From contig MESI01000092.1 of the NCBI GenBank assembly GCA_001770935.1, forward strand, positions 1-64,000: DNA of 64,000 nt, written 5' to 3'. This document shows, in pieces, positions 28,201 through 35,946 of the stretch. The DNA comes from Burkholderiales bacterium RIFCSPLOWO2_12_FULL_61_40. Its GTDB lineage: Bacteria; Pseudomonadota; Gammaproteobacteria; Burkholderiales; Burkholderiaceae_C. Numbering within the stretch: the first letter of the stretch is position 1; every line of letters starts with the position of its first letter. The position numbers were made by a program, and so were the translations under genes. Under the pieces are notes generated by a model. It ran no database searches and was not told the DNA's origin. It saw only the letters and a program-made list of their open reading frames with translations.

Positions 28201-31200
28201 ATATAGTCTGTTCCTTTTATATCTTCGATAAAATCGAGTTTCGCTTGCGCGATCAATTCTTCCCCAAGTCCTTCAAGGCTGACCGTCACTTGAGCAGGTA
28301 TTTCGCCAAAAGCATGATCATCAGACGGTGACTTAACTTTCGTGCCATTAAATGCAACCGGTTCAAGTTCATAAGTATTATTTAGCCCGCCGAAGCCCAG
28401 CGCGTTAGACGTAATCCTATTGGCAATTAGAAAATCTTCCCAACCATCTTCTCTTGCATAAATTGATGCATCCGGGACACCATCGGAAAGAAAAAAGGAA
28501 ACGTTATTACCATTTTTATAGAACAACTGCCCCTGCTGAGATAAAAATGCTCGTTCAGCAGCATCTAACGCAGCCGCATATGGCGTTGAACCGTCAGGAG
28601 CCAAAGAGTCAATAACGCTTTTTGCATCAACGATACTCATCCATTCGTCTTTGCCATCGAAGTCTGAGCCTGCCTCACCGTTCCAGCCTCGCCCAAAGGT
28701 AACAATGCGTACGGCGACATCGCCAACATTCTTATACGCATCGATTAACTGGTTTGCAGCCTGCTTGGCTTGATCCATCCTAGTTGGCGGAACGCCCCAT
28801 TCCCCTTCCTCATTGCGAGTCATGCTTCCAGATATATCAACGATGAGCATCAAATTAAATTTCGGTGCTGCTTGTTGCGTTCCTCCTGCGCCAGTGCCTG
28901 AACCTAATTGAATAGTGGCATTGCCCACTGTGCCGGCATTCACAAGACTTATATCGATACTTGCCGGCCCCGTCGCCAGACTGAAATCCAACACGTCCCT
29001 ATCTACACCGTTGTCTTCTATTGCGACGTCCAGAATGATTTTCTTCCCCGTCCCGGCAATCTTGAAAATGTCGCTGCCCTTTTTCCCGCTCGCCACATCG
29101 TCGCCACCATGGATCATTTTGAACACGTCGGCATAGTCTGTTCCGGGCAAATAGTCGTTACCAACATCGTCAATTAATTCGCCCGAGATTTTTGCAACAA
29201 CTTGGGCTAGTTTTTCAGTCTGAGCGACATTAACATTGGAAGAAAATTTCAGGGTGTCCTGTACCGAGTAAGCGGAGGTAAGCGTTAACGGCCCCGCATC
29301 TGACTTAATGGTTCCTGAACCAGTGAGAATGGTTGCGCCACCCAGTTCGTTAACGCTTGAGATTTTCAGCGTCACGTTATTGCCCACTGAAATTTGGCCA
29401 AGCTTGGATAAGCTTAAACCAGTCGTCGCTGCCAACTGAGTCAAGTCAACCACGATGGGTGTAGTGGCGTCGTTTATCCTCAAAACACTGTTCCCATCGC
29501 CGATTACGCTCTTGAAACCGCTGATCTGACCATAGGTAAAAGTGACATCCGACCGAATCTCGATGTGTTCTATGCCGGTAATGTCGTACTTACTCAGATC
29601 AGCAGTGCCATAAACATAGAGCGTGTCACCCCCATCCCCCCCCCGGATGACTTCTGCGCTACCACCTTCGTCTTCGTTGAGGTTCTTTCCATTGAGGTTG
29701 GTGAGCGGAAAGCCCAGTGCAGCCGTATCCGCAACTGAGTCGACCTTGCCGCCGCCGGAGATGTCACCCACTACCACAAAGGTGTCGTCGCCCGCGCCGC
29801 CGTCCATGCTGTCCACACCAGCACCGCCGCGCAGCACGTCGTTGCCGTCGCCACCCACCAGGGTGTCGTCGCCCGCGCCGCCTTCGATGCGGTCAGCCGT
29901 CGCACCGCCGGTGAGGGTGTCGTCGGCTTCGCCTCCGATCAGTAGCTTGCCCGCGACAAAGGTGCCACCTCCGTGAGTAGCGTCATCCGTACCGTCTTTG
30001 TCTTGAATGGCGAGGGTGACGTATTTACTGACCAGATTGAGTGTGCCGGTCGCGGTAGACGCCTTGAGGGTGCCTTCGCCGGAAAGGTTTTGCAGGCTGT
30101 CCACATCCGCCTGGTCCAACACCACGGTCACGCCGGCGCTGACATTGAGGGTGCGGAAGTTGCTAAAAGTCATGCCCGAAAGGTCGAGCGTGACAGGATC
30201 GGCGCCGCTGTTGGTGATGTTGAGCACCGATTCGCCATCGCCAAAAATGACGTTCAAACCGAGGGCGGTCAGTTGCTGGGCGCTGATGGTGACGGTGGAG
30301 TTAACCTGGAACTGGGTGATGTTGGTCAGGGTGACGCCGGTGAGGTCTACGTTGCCGTAGATGACCAGGCGGTTGGTGCCCGTGCCACCGTCGATGTTTT
30401 CGCCAGCCGCCACTTCGCTCAAGGCCCGTCCGTTGAGGTCGGCCAGGGTAATGACGCTGGACAGGTCGATGCCGCTGCCGCCGGGGTTGGTGACGTCGGA
30501 CTGGGCATATTGGCCCGCCGCCGTCTGGCCGACCACAACGACGATGTCGTTGCCTGTTCCGGCACTAACCGTATCGGCACCTTCGCCGGGGCGGATGATG
30601 TCGTTGCCGACGCCGGTGGTGATGCTGTCGTTGCCCGCCAGGCCGGTGATGATGAAATCGTCCAGTCCAGCGGGGAAGCTGATGGTGTTTGCGTCTGCCG
30701 TGCCAACGATGGTGGTGGTTTCTGCCACGTCGGTGACGGTGATGGCAAAGGCTTGCGCTTTGGATAGGCCACCGGCGTCTGTCGCGGTGACCGTGACATT
30801 GACTGACGTGGCTGCTTCGTGGTCCAGGCTGATGCCATCTTTGAGCTTGAGTTGGCCTCCGACAACTTCGAAGCGGGTGTCATCGACTGTCAGGGTATGG
30901 GTGTTGCCCGCATCCGGGTCGGTGACGGTCAGGTTGCCGATGACGGCGCCTGCGGCGTTTTCAGCGACGGTGCTTGCGGACAGGGCGACTGCGGTCGGCG
31001 CACTGTTGGGCGGTGCTTCAAAAACGTCAGTGACGTTGATGGCAAAGGCTTGGGTTTTGAACAGGCCACCGGCATCCGTGGCGGTGACGTTGACATTGAC
31101 CGTGCTGGCAGCCTCGAAATCCAAACTGATGCCATCTTTGAGCTTGAGTTGGCCAGCGACCACTTCAAAGCGGGCATCATCAACTGTCAGGATATGGGTG

Positions 31201-31952
31201 TTGCCGGCATCCGGGTCGGTGACGGTTAGTGTGCCGATGGCTGCACCTGCGGCGTTTTCAGCGACGGTGCTGGCGGAGAGGGCGACTGCGGTGGGAGCAT
31301 GGTTTACTGGGGCGGCTGGTGTGGTCGAAGTATTTCCGCTTGTGGCTGCTGCCAATCCAAGTGCACCAAGTGCTATCAGCATCGGAGACGCAGCACCCGC
31401 AGCACCCGCGGTAGCGGCGCTCGTTGTAGCAGTGGTGGTTGCGCTACCAGCTGCAGCATCGCTTACCACGCCAGTTTCAGCTTGTGCCAACAATATGGCT
31501 TCACCTTGCTCGGTAAGGGCGTAACTGTGAGTGCCCTCATATCGGACAACCTTGCCATCCAGGCCGATGGTGTAAACCTCGGCATCATCGGCAAGGCTTG
31601 GTTTGCCCGTGGTAGGGTCAAGCAATACGAAATTGATTTGACCGTCAATCAGCGCCTGAATGGCGGGGTCTGTTTGAGCGATTTCCGCCAGTGCCGCTTC
31701 CAGCGCTTGCTGAGCCTCTGGATCTTCTATTGCAACATCAATGGGCTGGATGGTGGTTTCATCAGTACCCACCTGCGATTTGTCTGAGTCTGTAGTCTGG
31801 GATGTGGTTTTTTGTGCAGCAGAAGCGTGTTCGAGAATGCCGGCCAATGCCATCAAAAAAACGAAGTTTTTGTTTTTTCCTCCAATGGCCTCTGCCTTGC
31901 GCAGCAGCGTAGTTGCAGAACGTTTAGCCAAATTGATCTTTGCCTCGAACAT
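25245..31952 (-). CDS. Giant RTX protein with cadherin-like, VWA and lipase-like domains (type I secretion substrate)
   Basis: The product is about 2235 residues. After an N-terminal segment (1-220) ending in an Ala/Gly-rich hydrophobic stretch come two cadherin-like repeats (about 222-415; TVAENAAGAAIGTLTVTDPD), RTX nonapeptides (about 440-475 and 670-730; GGAGDDTLVGGDGNDVLRGG), a von Willebrand A domain near 1030-1200 with MIDAS motif DISGSM, RTX repeats near 1255-1300, an alpha/beta-hydrolase of lipase-3 type with nucleophile elbow YVSGHSLGGQ near 1559, and more RTX repeats near 1970-2070 before the C-terminal signal. I start at 31952 because AAAGGA sits five bases before it; a start at 31958 is too close. 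The 3' two thirds is clearly AT-richer than the 5' part. It should be secreted by the genes downstream and fold on binding calcium. Confidence 0.9.
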   Translation of the reverse strand: MFEAKINLAKRSATTLLRKAEAIGGKNKNFVFLMALAGILEHASAAQKTTSQTTDSDKSQVGTDETTIQPIDVAIEDPEAQQALEAALAEIAQTDPAIQALIDGQINFVLLDPTTGKPSLADDAEVYTIGLDGKVVRYEGTHSYALTEQGEAILLAQAETGVVSDAAAGSATTTATTSAATAGAAGAASPMLIALGALGLAAATSGNTSTTPAAPVNHAPTAVALSASTVAENAAGAAIGTLTVTDPDAGNTHILTVDDARFEVVAGQLKLKDGISLDFEAASTVNVNVTATDAGGLFKTQAFAINVTDVFEAPPNSAPTAVALSASTVAENAAGAVIGNLTVTDPDAGNTHTLTVDDTRFEVVGGQLKLKDGISLDHEAATSVNVTVTATDAGGLSKAQAFAITVTDVAETTTIVGTADANTISFPAGLDDFIITGLAGNDSITTGVGNDIIRPGEGADTVSAGTGNDIVVVVGQTAAGQYAQSDVTNPGGSGIDLSSVITLADLNGRALSEVAAGENIDGGTGTNRLVIYGNVDLTGVTLTNITQFQVNSTVTISAQQLTALGLNVIFGDGESVLNITNSGADPVTLDLSGMTFSNFRTLNVSAGVTVVLDQADVDSLQNLSGEGTLKASTATGTLNLVSKYVTLAIQDKDGTDDATHGGGTFVAGKLLIGGEADDTLTGGATADRIEGGAGDDTLVGGDGNDVLRGGAGVDSMDGGAGDDTFVVVGDISGGGKVDSVADTAALGFPLTNLNGKNLNEDEGGSAEVIRGGDGGDTLYVYGTADLSKYDITGIEHIEIRSDVTFTYGQISGFKSVIGDGNSVLRINDATTPIVVDLTQLAATTGLSLSKLGQISVGNNVTLKISSVNELGGATILTGSGTIKSDAGPLTLTSAYSVQDTLKFSSNVNVAQTEKLAQVVAKISGELIDDVGNDYLPGTDYADVFKMIHGGDDVASGKKGSDIFKIAGTGKKIILDVAIEDNGVDRDVLDFSLATGPASIDISLVNAGTVGNATIQLGSGTGAGGTQQAAPKFNLMLIVDISGSMTRNEEGEWGVPPTRMDQAKQAANQLIDAYKNVGDVAVRIVTFGRGWNGEAGSDFDGKDEWMSIVDAKSVIDSLAPDGSTPYAAALDAAERAFLSQQGQLFYKNGNNVSFFLSDGVPDASIYAREDGWEDFLIANRITSNALGFGGLNNTYELEPVAFNGTKVKSPSDDHAFGEIPAQVTVSLEGLGEELIAQAKLDFIEDIKGTDYIDPLTGKGDTLTGNGLDNRIEGGAGNDLLTGLGGNDTLVGGAGDHDIAVFQGNFADYDFSLERTGVLRVAHERGSKADGVDYLIDVEAMRFADTAVGSDIQTSTYLNATLRSAADIFKNYDSTGSVSDNYFKFFFDLSKASYFHTATHKNMGAATSITTETSQVALSTNDIRSEGEAYSYLYSGTLGYKSFKDFDTGLTTSRYVNSGGQNLDYNYLIEDGWFISADKKKFGLDIRSSVAKLGISEDGKSLFVTFRGTDFDFASGWVGDWVDDLFDMYGHYDRYKPLFSLIDSYINENKNGVEHIYVSGHSLGGQMATWFMQDHIGDSRFNAVLFEPANKARLDSPSVFSKFSNAAFDTRIVSFEAENDPVPDLGGGTNPGNTIHLNVDGYPLTAGLHAMSALQLPFLKSLPWLDKDHIANSARIYSQYGDKLSTDGGLAKTGLDFLISVATGLVAIPVSKAEFLSNARGNGFVTLGAIADFSIEVTWLVLNKIKDAPLKFVAAYLSGSDGFSSYLTTLITKEEIGIAANEVIEKYGQSININLIGELGPLWKAAIGYFTEAYGEMLETGYEFKVASSGLLQSDAGGRVSESSSSDAAKLTIEQIPFYSLVSHTPPVYTHTQPDITEVTIKPFLLGAEKLDDILSEYRKAYPSATLTDKVAHVGLALVQGGVHLASIVDTASGKVLDQNIEIDASSWKPATPGDNLIVHGNYASNKIIGSNSDDVLNGRWGNDLLIGGGGSDLLLGAGDKDVLYGGEGNDILISDSISGTNTNIKSIIGDVLYNSLLTDETGWVANFDSKGSGVLYGGKGNDTLIGNHAADYYLVDVALTDNANNKDDIFNLDVGGLGSFHKDYVVFSRSQLGLTPTTGGNEKVFGVGGFSTLNGDQFAIIENGQYNKDSISSFLNSKDDSAPFFSLWLDSEKKSGTLYFDADGYHDGGDLVALAKIDTISTYSRGLGLDLTNFGVDQLLLVNDFPDASKFALDLV

Positions 31953-32369
31953 AACCATCCTTTTTGAAATGTGTGACGATCCAAAAATGTAGCTACCTGG
32001 CTGTCCAATTCGCTGGACAGTCAGTGCAAATTCTTTTGTGTCACATCAAATTCGTTGGATTGGTATGTGTTGGGTAAGGGTTAACCCTGCTGGTATCGTC
32101 GCTATGCAATTGACGTTGTGTTGCCGCAGCCTTGGACTGCTGAAGCTGGGCTTACGCGTTTAGTGGGTAGCGGAGTAAAGGTGATGCCCTCCACCGTGGC
32201 CTGCGCAACCAGGATGCGATCAAAAGGGTCTCTGTGGATGGGCGGACGGCTTTCTACGAAAACAGCGTGCGCGCTTACGATGGGCAAATATGAAAGGCAT
32301 TGATTTATAGTGACCGCCGTGCGGTGCCAAGTTCGCGCGGCGCAAAACAAGAATTAACGCAGGGGTTTC
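31953..32369. other. Divergent region between RTX gene and TonB receptor
   Basis: These 417 bases hold the RTX promoter (not assignable by eye), a 7-bp dyad CTGTCCA-N6-TGGACAG at 32001-32020, two related motifs CAATTCGCTGGA (32007) and AAATTCGTTGGA (32048), and an internal fragment of a vapC gene at 32181-32287. The repeated motif could be a regulator site for the RTX operon; that is inference. Confidence 0.5.
32181..32287 (-). pseudogene. Internal fragment of a vapC toxin gene (duplicate of 35232-35338)
   Basis: This block matches the vapC gene at 35232-35338 at about 102 of 107 bases. It encodes LPIVSAHAVFVESRPPIHRD and then DPFDRILVAQATVEGIT, the central PIN segment, without the N-terminal catalytic Asp or the true C-terminus, so it cannot be an active toxin. 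It lies 83 bases upstream of the TonB receptor start and in the same orientation as the intact gene, making a direct repeat about 3 kb apart. Confidence 0.88.
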
Positions 32370-34493
32370 ATGTTGAATATTTCTTTGACCTTCATGGTCC
32401 TGATTGCGGCTGCGCTCAAAAGAAGGATGCAACTGCCGCATACACTCCCATTGCTTGCCGTCGCACTGCTTAATCCACTTCATGCACAAGCCCAGATCGA
32501 TTCCCATGCAAGTTCCTCAAATACGGTAAAGACGCTGTCTGAAGTCATCGTTACAGCCCCGCGTCAAGTGGCTTTTGAGCCGTGGTCGCAAAGCCCATCA
32601 GGGGTAGGTGTCGTCATGACAGTTGATGCGAAAGTGATTGCTGCCAGACCATCGGCGCGCATTGAAGACATTTTGCAGGACGCAGGCCTGGCATCAGCCA
32701 GTGCTTCCAGCAGCTTTGGCTTGATGCCCGGCATTGGACTACGCGGCTTTTCTGTCGCCGCGCAAAGTGCTACGCCGTCACTGGTGTCTTCAAAAATCCT
32801 TGTCAACGGCGTGCCTGATATCGCCAGTAGTTTTACGCGGGACATGAGTAGCGTCGAGCGAATTGAGGTCATGGGGGGCTTTGACTCCACCATGATGGGA
32901 GCGGGGGCCCCAGGTGGAACGCTGCAATACCAAACCAAGCGCCCAAGGGGCACTGAATTTTTCACCACGGATGTGACGATTGCATCTGATGGCCTCAAGC
33001 GCATGGTGCTGGATACAGAGAAAGATATTCAAGCCCTAAAGATTCGACTTGTCGCAGCAAGCCAACGTGATCAAATGACCGCAGAGGGTGTCGGAACTGA
33101 CAGAGATAACGTCTTGTTGGCATCCAGTTTAGAAACACCTGCCGGAAGATTTCGGCTGGATATGGAGCAAAACAATAATGCAGCGGCGTATGTGTTTGGC
33201 ACCTTTTATCAGAACAACCAATTTTGGTACGACAAGCCCTATGTGAGTCCCCAAAGTTCAGCCGCCCGCCGCGCCAGCCGCACGGCCCTCTATTGGGATT
33301 ACGTTTTAAGCGATGAGACCTTCGTCAGGGCATGGGCTCAGCAGTCTGATGTCAGCCGAGATGAAGCGTTGGTAGGATTTTGGAGTCTCAAAAACGCGAC
33401 TACCCTAGCTGGCTACTACCGTCTGTTGGCCTCTGCGTATCAACAGCAAGACATTGGTGTGAGCCTCGATCGCCACCTTCAGGCGTGGGGAGTGTCACAC
33501 AACGTCAGCTTGCTCGCACAGCAGCAAAAGCAAGACCTCCATTTCAATGGGCCGCAAAGCATCAATAAGTATTCAATCAGCATCCAGAATCCGGCATGGC
33601 CGGTGGATTTAGGCGCCTTGACACTCACGCCGCGCACCTTCCAACAGTCCGTGACTGAACAAGGCTTGGCAGTTGGTGACAGTATCAACTTCACAGATGC
33701 CTTACAACTTCGCTTGGGGACAAGGCTGTCTGGTATCACCATCAACACGGCCAGCAATACCCCCATAGCCACAACCACCGTTGATCTACGACACGTAACA
33801 AGCTCAGCAGGGCTGTCTTGGCAGGTCACGCCGGAAGTCAAGTTTTGGATTAGTCGCGCCGACTCTTTTCAACCCGTGCAGGGGCAAACCCGTGATGGTG
33901 GCTACCTTCCGCCCCAAGTGGCCACCCAATGGGAGTGGGGCACCCAGCGTCAAACCTCAGACAACCTGCTGAGCTTCAGTATGTTTCATATTCAACAAGA
34001 CAATTTGCCTGCGGTTGACCCTTTGAACAAAAACTACCTGATTCCATTGGGTGGTATGCGCTCTTTTGGTTTGACGGTCAATGAGAAAACGACGCTGCTC
34101 AGCTTGCCAATCCAGGCAAATGTGACTTTTCAGAATGCCAGCATTACCACGCCGGTTAGCAGCGGGCAGGGCAGCATTCTGCCTGGCGTTCCTCGCCTTG
34201 TGGGGGCCGTAAAAATCAGCAGCCCGGAAAGGCAACAAGGCTTTGAAGGCTGGGTCCGAGGCATTGCGAGCAGTGGAAAATCAGCAGACAGTCTTGGCTC
34301 GGTCTATGCGCCAGGATACGTGCGTTGGGATACGGGTACCACCTACAAAGAAGCCAAGTGGCAACTCTCTGTGTGGGTGCAAAATCTCTTTGATCTACGC
34401 TATGTGCAAGCGCTGAATGCGGTGGACAACGTATGGCAAGGTCCGCGGCGTAGCGTTTGGCTCAATCTGAACTACAAATACGACGGCACTTAA
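32370..34493 (+). CDS. TonB-dependent outer-membrane receptor
   Basis: The 707-residue protein has an N-terminal hydrophobic segment, a second signal-like stretch (LPLLAVALLNPLHAQAQ), a TonB-box-like region (LSEVIVTAPRQ), a plug domain (ARIEDILQDAG, VERIEVMGGFDSTMMGAGAP) and a 22-strand barrel ending RRSVWLNLNYKYDGT. It belongs with siderophore/FhuA-like receptors, but the ligand is unknown. AGGGG four bases before ATG 32370 supports this start; a start at 32427 would give a cleaner signal peptide but lacks a spaced ribosome site. The stop overlaps that of the convergent HTH gene. No ferric-uptake or siderophore genes accompany it. Confidence 0.88.
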   Translation: MLNISLTFMVLIAAALKRRMQLPHTLPLLAVALLNPLHAQAQIDSHASSSNTVKTLSEVIVTAPRQVAFEPWSQSPSGVGVVMTVDAKVIAARPSARIEDILQDAGLASASASSSFGLMPGIGLRGFSVAAQSATPSLVSSKILVNGVPDIASSFTRDMSSVERIEVMGGFDSTMMGAGAPGGTLQYQTKRPRGTEFFTTDVTIASDGLKRMVLDTEKDIQALKIRLVAASQRDQMTAEGVGTDRDNVLLASSLETPAGRFRLDMEQNNNAAAYVFGTFYQNNQFWYDKPYVSPQSSAARRASRTALYWDYVLSDETFVRAWAQQSDVSRDEALVGFWSLKNATTLAGYYRLLASAYQQQDIGVSLDRHLQAWGVSHNVSLLAQQQKQDLHFNGPQSINKYSISIQNPAWPVDLGALTLTPRTFQQSVTEQGLAVGDSINFTDALQLRLGTRLSGITINTASNTPIATTTVDLRHVTSSAGLSWQVTPEVKFWISRADSFQPVQGQTRDGGYLPPQVATQWEWGTQRQTSDNLLSFSMFHIQQDNLPAVDPLNKNYLIPLGGMRSFGLTVNEKTTLLSLPIQANVTFQNASITTPVSSGQGSILPGVPRLVGAVKISSPERQQGFEGWVRGIASSGKSADSLGSVYAPGYVRWDTGTTYKEAKWQLSVWVQNLFDLRYVQALNAVDNVWQGPRRSVWLNLNYKYDGT

Positions 34494-35161
34494 CGCTCCG
34501 CATGCGCACCCTGCGCCATGGATGTCACACACACCTTGACCCAGACCCCGCGGCTTTTGGGAAAACACAGGCTTCCATCGGTAAAGGTGGACTTCCAATA
34601 CGACAGCACGGTGCCTGGCAGATCCGGCGCGGTAAATTCCACGCTCACCTGAACCAAATCGCCCGGCAGGGTGGTAGGCACCGGAACCCGCGTGTGGGTG
34701 GGGCGCAGGTTGTGGGCCAAGTGCAGGGTTTCTCCTGTGCGGCTGTAGACCACAATTTCTTCGTCCATGCACTGCAAAAAGCGGCCTTCCCATGGCACCT
34801 TGCCCACGTTTTGCAGCTCCCAGGTTTTGACAAATCGCTGACCGGACAGCACCCGTTCGCCGTCTTCAAAGGTGACGTCGCGCACAAAAACACTCTGGTC
34901 GTTGCGGCTGCGTTGTTTTGCCACCGTGCGGTGCTGGGGGACCGCGTCAATCACCAAATGCACCAGTCGCAAAGGGTGCACCTTCAAGGCCTCGGCCAAG
35001 CCAACCAAGGTTTGCAGGGATGGCATTTTGTCGGGCACCTGCGCCAGCGAAAGCAGTGTCTGCCGACTCACACCGGTCAGGCGTGAGAGTTCGCTCTGGG
35101 TCATGTCCAACTCGGTACAACGCTGGCGGATGTAGCTGTCGAGGGTTTCTTTCATGTGCAT
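34490..35161 (-). CDS. HTH (XRE/Cro type) protein fused to NBR1-like Ig domain
   Basis: The 223-residue protein has an N-terminal XRE-type helix-turn-helix (LDMTQSELSRLTGVSRQTLL, residues 17-36) and a C-terminal beta-sandwich that matches the four-tryptophan (FW/NBR1 Ig-like) domain known from the autophagy receptor NBR1: DGERVLSGQRFVKTWELQNV, GKVPWE, TLPGDLVQVSVEFTAPDLPG and SYWKSTFTDG, then GVWVKVCV. In bacteria this domain is of unknown role; here it may sense or bind a protein or peptide. It sits between the TonB receptor (convergent, stops overlapping) and the VapC toxin gene, which ends just upstream. Autoregulation is possible but no operator is evident. Confidence 0.8.
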   Translation of the reverse strand: MHMKETLDSYIRQRCTELDMTQSELSRLTGVSRQTLLSLAQVPDKMPSLQTLVGLAEALKVHPLRLVHLVIDAVPQHRTVAKQRSRNDQSVFVRDVTFEDGERVLSGQRFVKTWELQNVGKVPWEGRFLQCMDEEIVVYSRTGETLHLAHNLRPTHTRVPVPTTLPGDLVQVSVEFTAPDLPGTVLSYWKSTFTDGSLCFPKSRGVWVKVCVTSMAQGAHAER

Positions 35162-35173
35162 CCGCCTTTGTTT

Positions 35174-35560
35174 TTAAACGAACTGTATGGGCCCCGGGTA
35201 TTGGGCCACCAAGCTGTCCGATGTGACCAAAGTGATGCCCTCCACCGTGGCCTGCGCAACCAGGATGCGATCAAAAGGGTCTTTGTGGATGGGCGGTAGG
35301 CTTTCCACGAAAACAGCGTGCGCGCTGACGATGGGCAATTCTGCATAGTCGTTGTCCAGCAGGCCGCGTCTGAGCAGTCGGGCGTCCACCTTGAAGTCTT
35401 CCCGGCCCAAACCGTTCTTGATGGCAATCTCCCAAAGGCTGGCCGCGCTGAAAAGCAGCTCGTGGGCAGGGTCGTTCAGCAGGGCGAGTGCCTTTGCTGA
35501 CAGTCGGTCTGGTTCATTGGCAGCCCACAGCAAAATATGGGTGTCCAGAAGCAGCTTCAC
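35174..35560 (-). CDS. PIN-domain toxin of a Phd/VapC module
   Basis: This 128-residue protein starts MKLLLDTHILLWAANEP with the first PIN aspartate at D6, then SAASLWEIAIKNG (E), and HKDPFDRILVAQATVEGI with the third acidic residue, followed by LVTSD. This is the PIN type usually paired with Phd-like antitoxins. It is probably an RNase. Its start overlaps the antitoxin stop by four bases. Bases 35232-35338 are duplicated as a fragment at 32181-32287, on the other side of the TonB receptor. Confidence 0.9.
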   Translation of the reverse strand: MKLLLDTHILLWAANEPDRLSAKALALLNDPAHELLFSAASLWEIAIKNGLGREDFKVDARLLRRGLLDNDYAELPIVSAHAVFVESLPPIHKDPFDRILVAQATVEGITLVTSDSLVAQYPGPIQFV

Positions 35561-35805
35561 TCCATACCTCCGGCGAAGAGCTGCGCAAGCGCATCGCCAC
35601 CCATGCGGTCAAAATCTTCGGGCACTGTCATCGTTCCTTTCATGAAGCCAAGGCGGCTGCGCTGCGCACCATTTGGGCTATTGATGGCAGTGACCTTGAC
35701 CAGCGGTTTGCCAGCCTTGGCAATCACAAATGGCTCCCCCTGACCCGCCAGGGCGATAAGCCGGGATAGCTGTGTTTTTGCTTCATGAACATTGAAGGTT
35801 TGCAT
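35557..35805 (-). CDS. Phd/YefM-family antitoxin
   Basis: The 82-residue protein has the Phd/YefM N-terminal DNA-binding fold (MQTFNVHEAKTQLSRLIALA, GEPFVIAKAGKPLVKV) and a C-terminal toxin-binding tail (MTVPEDFDRMGGDALAQLF). It precedes the toxin with a four-base overlap and should repress the shared promoter in the 140 bases upstream. Confidence 0.9.
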   Translation of the reverse strand: MQTFNVHEAKTQLSRLIALAGQGEPFVIAKAGKPLVKVTAINSPNGAQRSRLGFMKGTMTVPEDFDRMGGDALAQLFAGGME

Positions 35806-35946
35806 GGTGACTCCGGTTGAACTAAGTTTTGGGACTAAGTTTAGAATATTTTCAATAGAACTGTCAGCAAACCATGTTTGTATTGTGAAAGGCTGACTTT
35901 CAATTTGCCAACATGACGTGGTTCATTTACCGCACCAGCCTTTGCA

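Noticed and set aside
30361..31524. A long plus-strand frame opposite the 5' part of the RTX gene
   Set aside because: The minus strand encodes regular cadherin and RTX repeats; the plus-strand frame merely mirrors that periodicity.
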